NCBI GenBank assembly: GCA_963707135.1
Contig: CAVPOY010000031.1
Location: 100,005 to 164,004 of the forward strand
DNA length: 64,000 bases
From: JBGSTR01 sp963707135
Lineage (GTDB): Bacteria > Pseudomonadota > Gammaproteobacteria > Chromatiales > Chromatiaceae
Direction of reading: 5' to 3'
Both the position numbers and the translations under genes were made by a program. The notes under the pieces were generated by a model. That model had not been told where the DNA came from. It made no database searches and saw nothing but the letters and a program-made list of their open reading frames with translations. Shown piece by piece: positions 63,317 through 64,000 of the stretch (position 1 is its first letter; the number at the start of each line of letters is the position of its first letter).

Positions 63317-64000
63317 ATGCACAGGCGAGAGTTTCTGAAGACATCGGCCATGGTCGGCGTACCGGCCGTCGTGGCGGGCTGCGTCGATACGGCCAACGTG
63401 AACTCGCAGCAGCCCGCGCCGGCCAGCGCCACGAATCGGCCGATCCGGATCGTCATGGGCGGCTACAGCCCGTCGACGACGGGCTTCAGCCTGGCGCTCA
63501 AGCGTATTGGCGATCGCATCGAGGCCGAATTCGGCGACGACGTCGAGGTGCGCTACGTCTACGACATCCTCGACCTCGGATATCGCGGCGACGATATTCT
63601 GTGGCTCGTCGAGGACGGCGTGCTCACGGTCGGTTACCAGTCGAGCAGCTATCTGACCGAGCGCGTCCCCGACCTCGGGGTCGCGGATCTACCGTTCATC
63701 TTCCCCGACTCGGCAGCGGCCCGCGGCGCGATGGACGGCGAGTTCGGGCGCGTGCTCACGGAACGCGTCGAGGCGGGCATGGGCTATCGCATCCTCGGCT
63801 GGTTCGAGAACGGCTTCCGCCACATCTCGAACAACGTGCGGCCCGTGCGCACGCCCGCGGATCTCCAGGGCCTCAAGATCCGGGTCCTGCCGAGCAAGAC
63901 ACTCGAGCGAACCTTCCAGCTGCTCGGCGCGGATCCGATCATCCTGGATCTCTCTGAAGCCATTGCAGCGATTACGGCCAATCAGGGCACGCTTCTCACC
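63317..64000 (+). CDS. TRAP-type transporter substrate-binding protein (DctP-like), 3' end outside window
   Basis: The first 228 residues of a periplasmic binding protein. It has a Tat-lipoprotein signal: twin Arg in MHRREFLKTSAMVGVPAVVA followed by GC (lipidated Cys22). Mature matches: VMGGYSPSTTGFSLALKRIG, GVADLLPFIFP-type segment DLGVADLPFIFPDSAAARGA, GWFENGFRHISNNVRPVRTP and DLQGLKIRVLPSKTLERTFQ, all typical of DctP (the R of IRV binds the substrate carboxylate). The ATG at 63317 follows CGGAGGA. The gene is open to the window edge; dctQ and dctM should follow. The ligand, probably an organic acid, cannot be told. Confidence 0.88.
   Translation, partial: MHRREFLKTSAMVGVPAVVAGCVDTANVNSQQPAPASATNRPIRIVMGGYSPSTTGFSLALKRIGDRIEAEFGDDVEVRYVYDILDLGYRGDDILWLVEDGVLTVGYQSSSYLTERVPDLGVADLPFIFPDSAAARGAMDGEFGRVLTERVEAGMGYRILGWFENGFRHISNNVRPVRTPADLQGLKIRVLPSKTLERTFQLLGADPIILDLSEAIAAITANQGTLLT

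Overview
The window is GC-rich proteobacterial DNA, most likely from a purple sulfur bacterium of the Chromatiaceae type. This is inferred from a sulfur-globule envelope protein (4666-5019), flavocytochrome c sulfide dehydrogenase (fccAB, 43428-45352) with a tetraheme NapC-type cytochrome beside it, and a gammaproteobacterial rpsU-yqeY-dnaG-rpoD operon. No rRNA is present, so the taxonomy rests on gene content only.

Layout. 1-5100: a CBS-domain/NhaD-like permease cluster, a Tat-exported copper-storage protein, a diguanylate cyclase and the sulfur-globule gene with a strong promoter and terminator. 5348-6640: an hsdM remnant joined to an IS4-family transposase remnant, next to the 3' end of a tRNA-Ile(CAT) gene. 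6838-15759: housekeeping genes (rpoD, dnaG, yqeY, rpsU, tsaD, plsY, folB, a DUF2452 gene, midA). 15956-18700: a PQQ-type sugar dehydrogenase, a broken CoA-transferase and a transposase tail.

18745-27202 is a CRISPR-related island on the minus strand: cas2-cas1-(cas1-like)-cas2, corA, a DUF2130 nuclease-like gene coupled to a CARF-domain NE0113-family gene, and a cas6 broken by three frameshifts. No effector complex gene and no repeat array is visible. 27528-42076 holds mixed genes: an acetyltransferase, a glycosyltransferase and methyltransferase, two acyl-activating enzymes (one fused to an acyl carrier domain and a PlsC acyltransferase), a patatin-like lipase, exported proteins of unknown role, and pcm.

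42411-50117: a possible CYTH-fold protein, the napC-ankyrin-fccA-fccB sulfide-oxidation cluster, nadA with an NrtR-like Nudix regulator and a perfect palindrome upstream of it, and a pilin-like protein. 50241-52113 is an archease-rtcB RNA-repair operon. 53629-56660 is a decayed conflict system: an effector-associated domain, a CHAT protease, and a NACHT NTPase with a SUMF1/FGE-like domain. It ends at a junction near 56660, where a NIPSNAP gene facing it is also cut.

The last 7.3 kb (NIPSNAP fragment, small basic protein, seven-helix membrane protein, tRNA-Ala(CGC), exported methyltransferase, a large FG-GAP surface protein with a GlyGly-CTERM-like tail, and the start of a TRAP-type binding protein) differs in character from the rest. 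It could be a transferred segment, a rearrangement or an assembly join. Frameshifts are concentrated in accessory genes; the core genes read open throughout.
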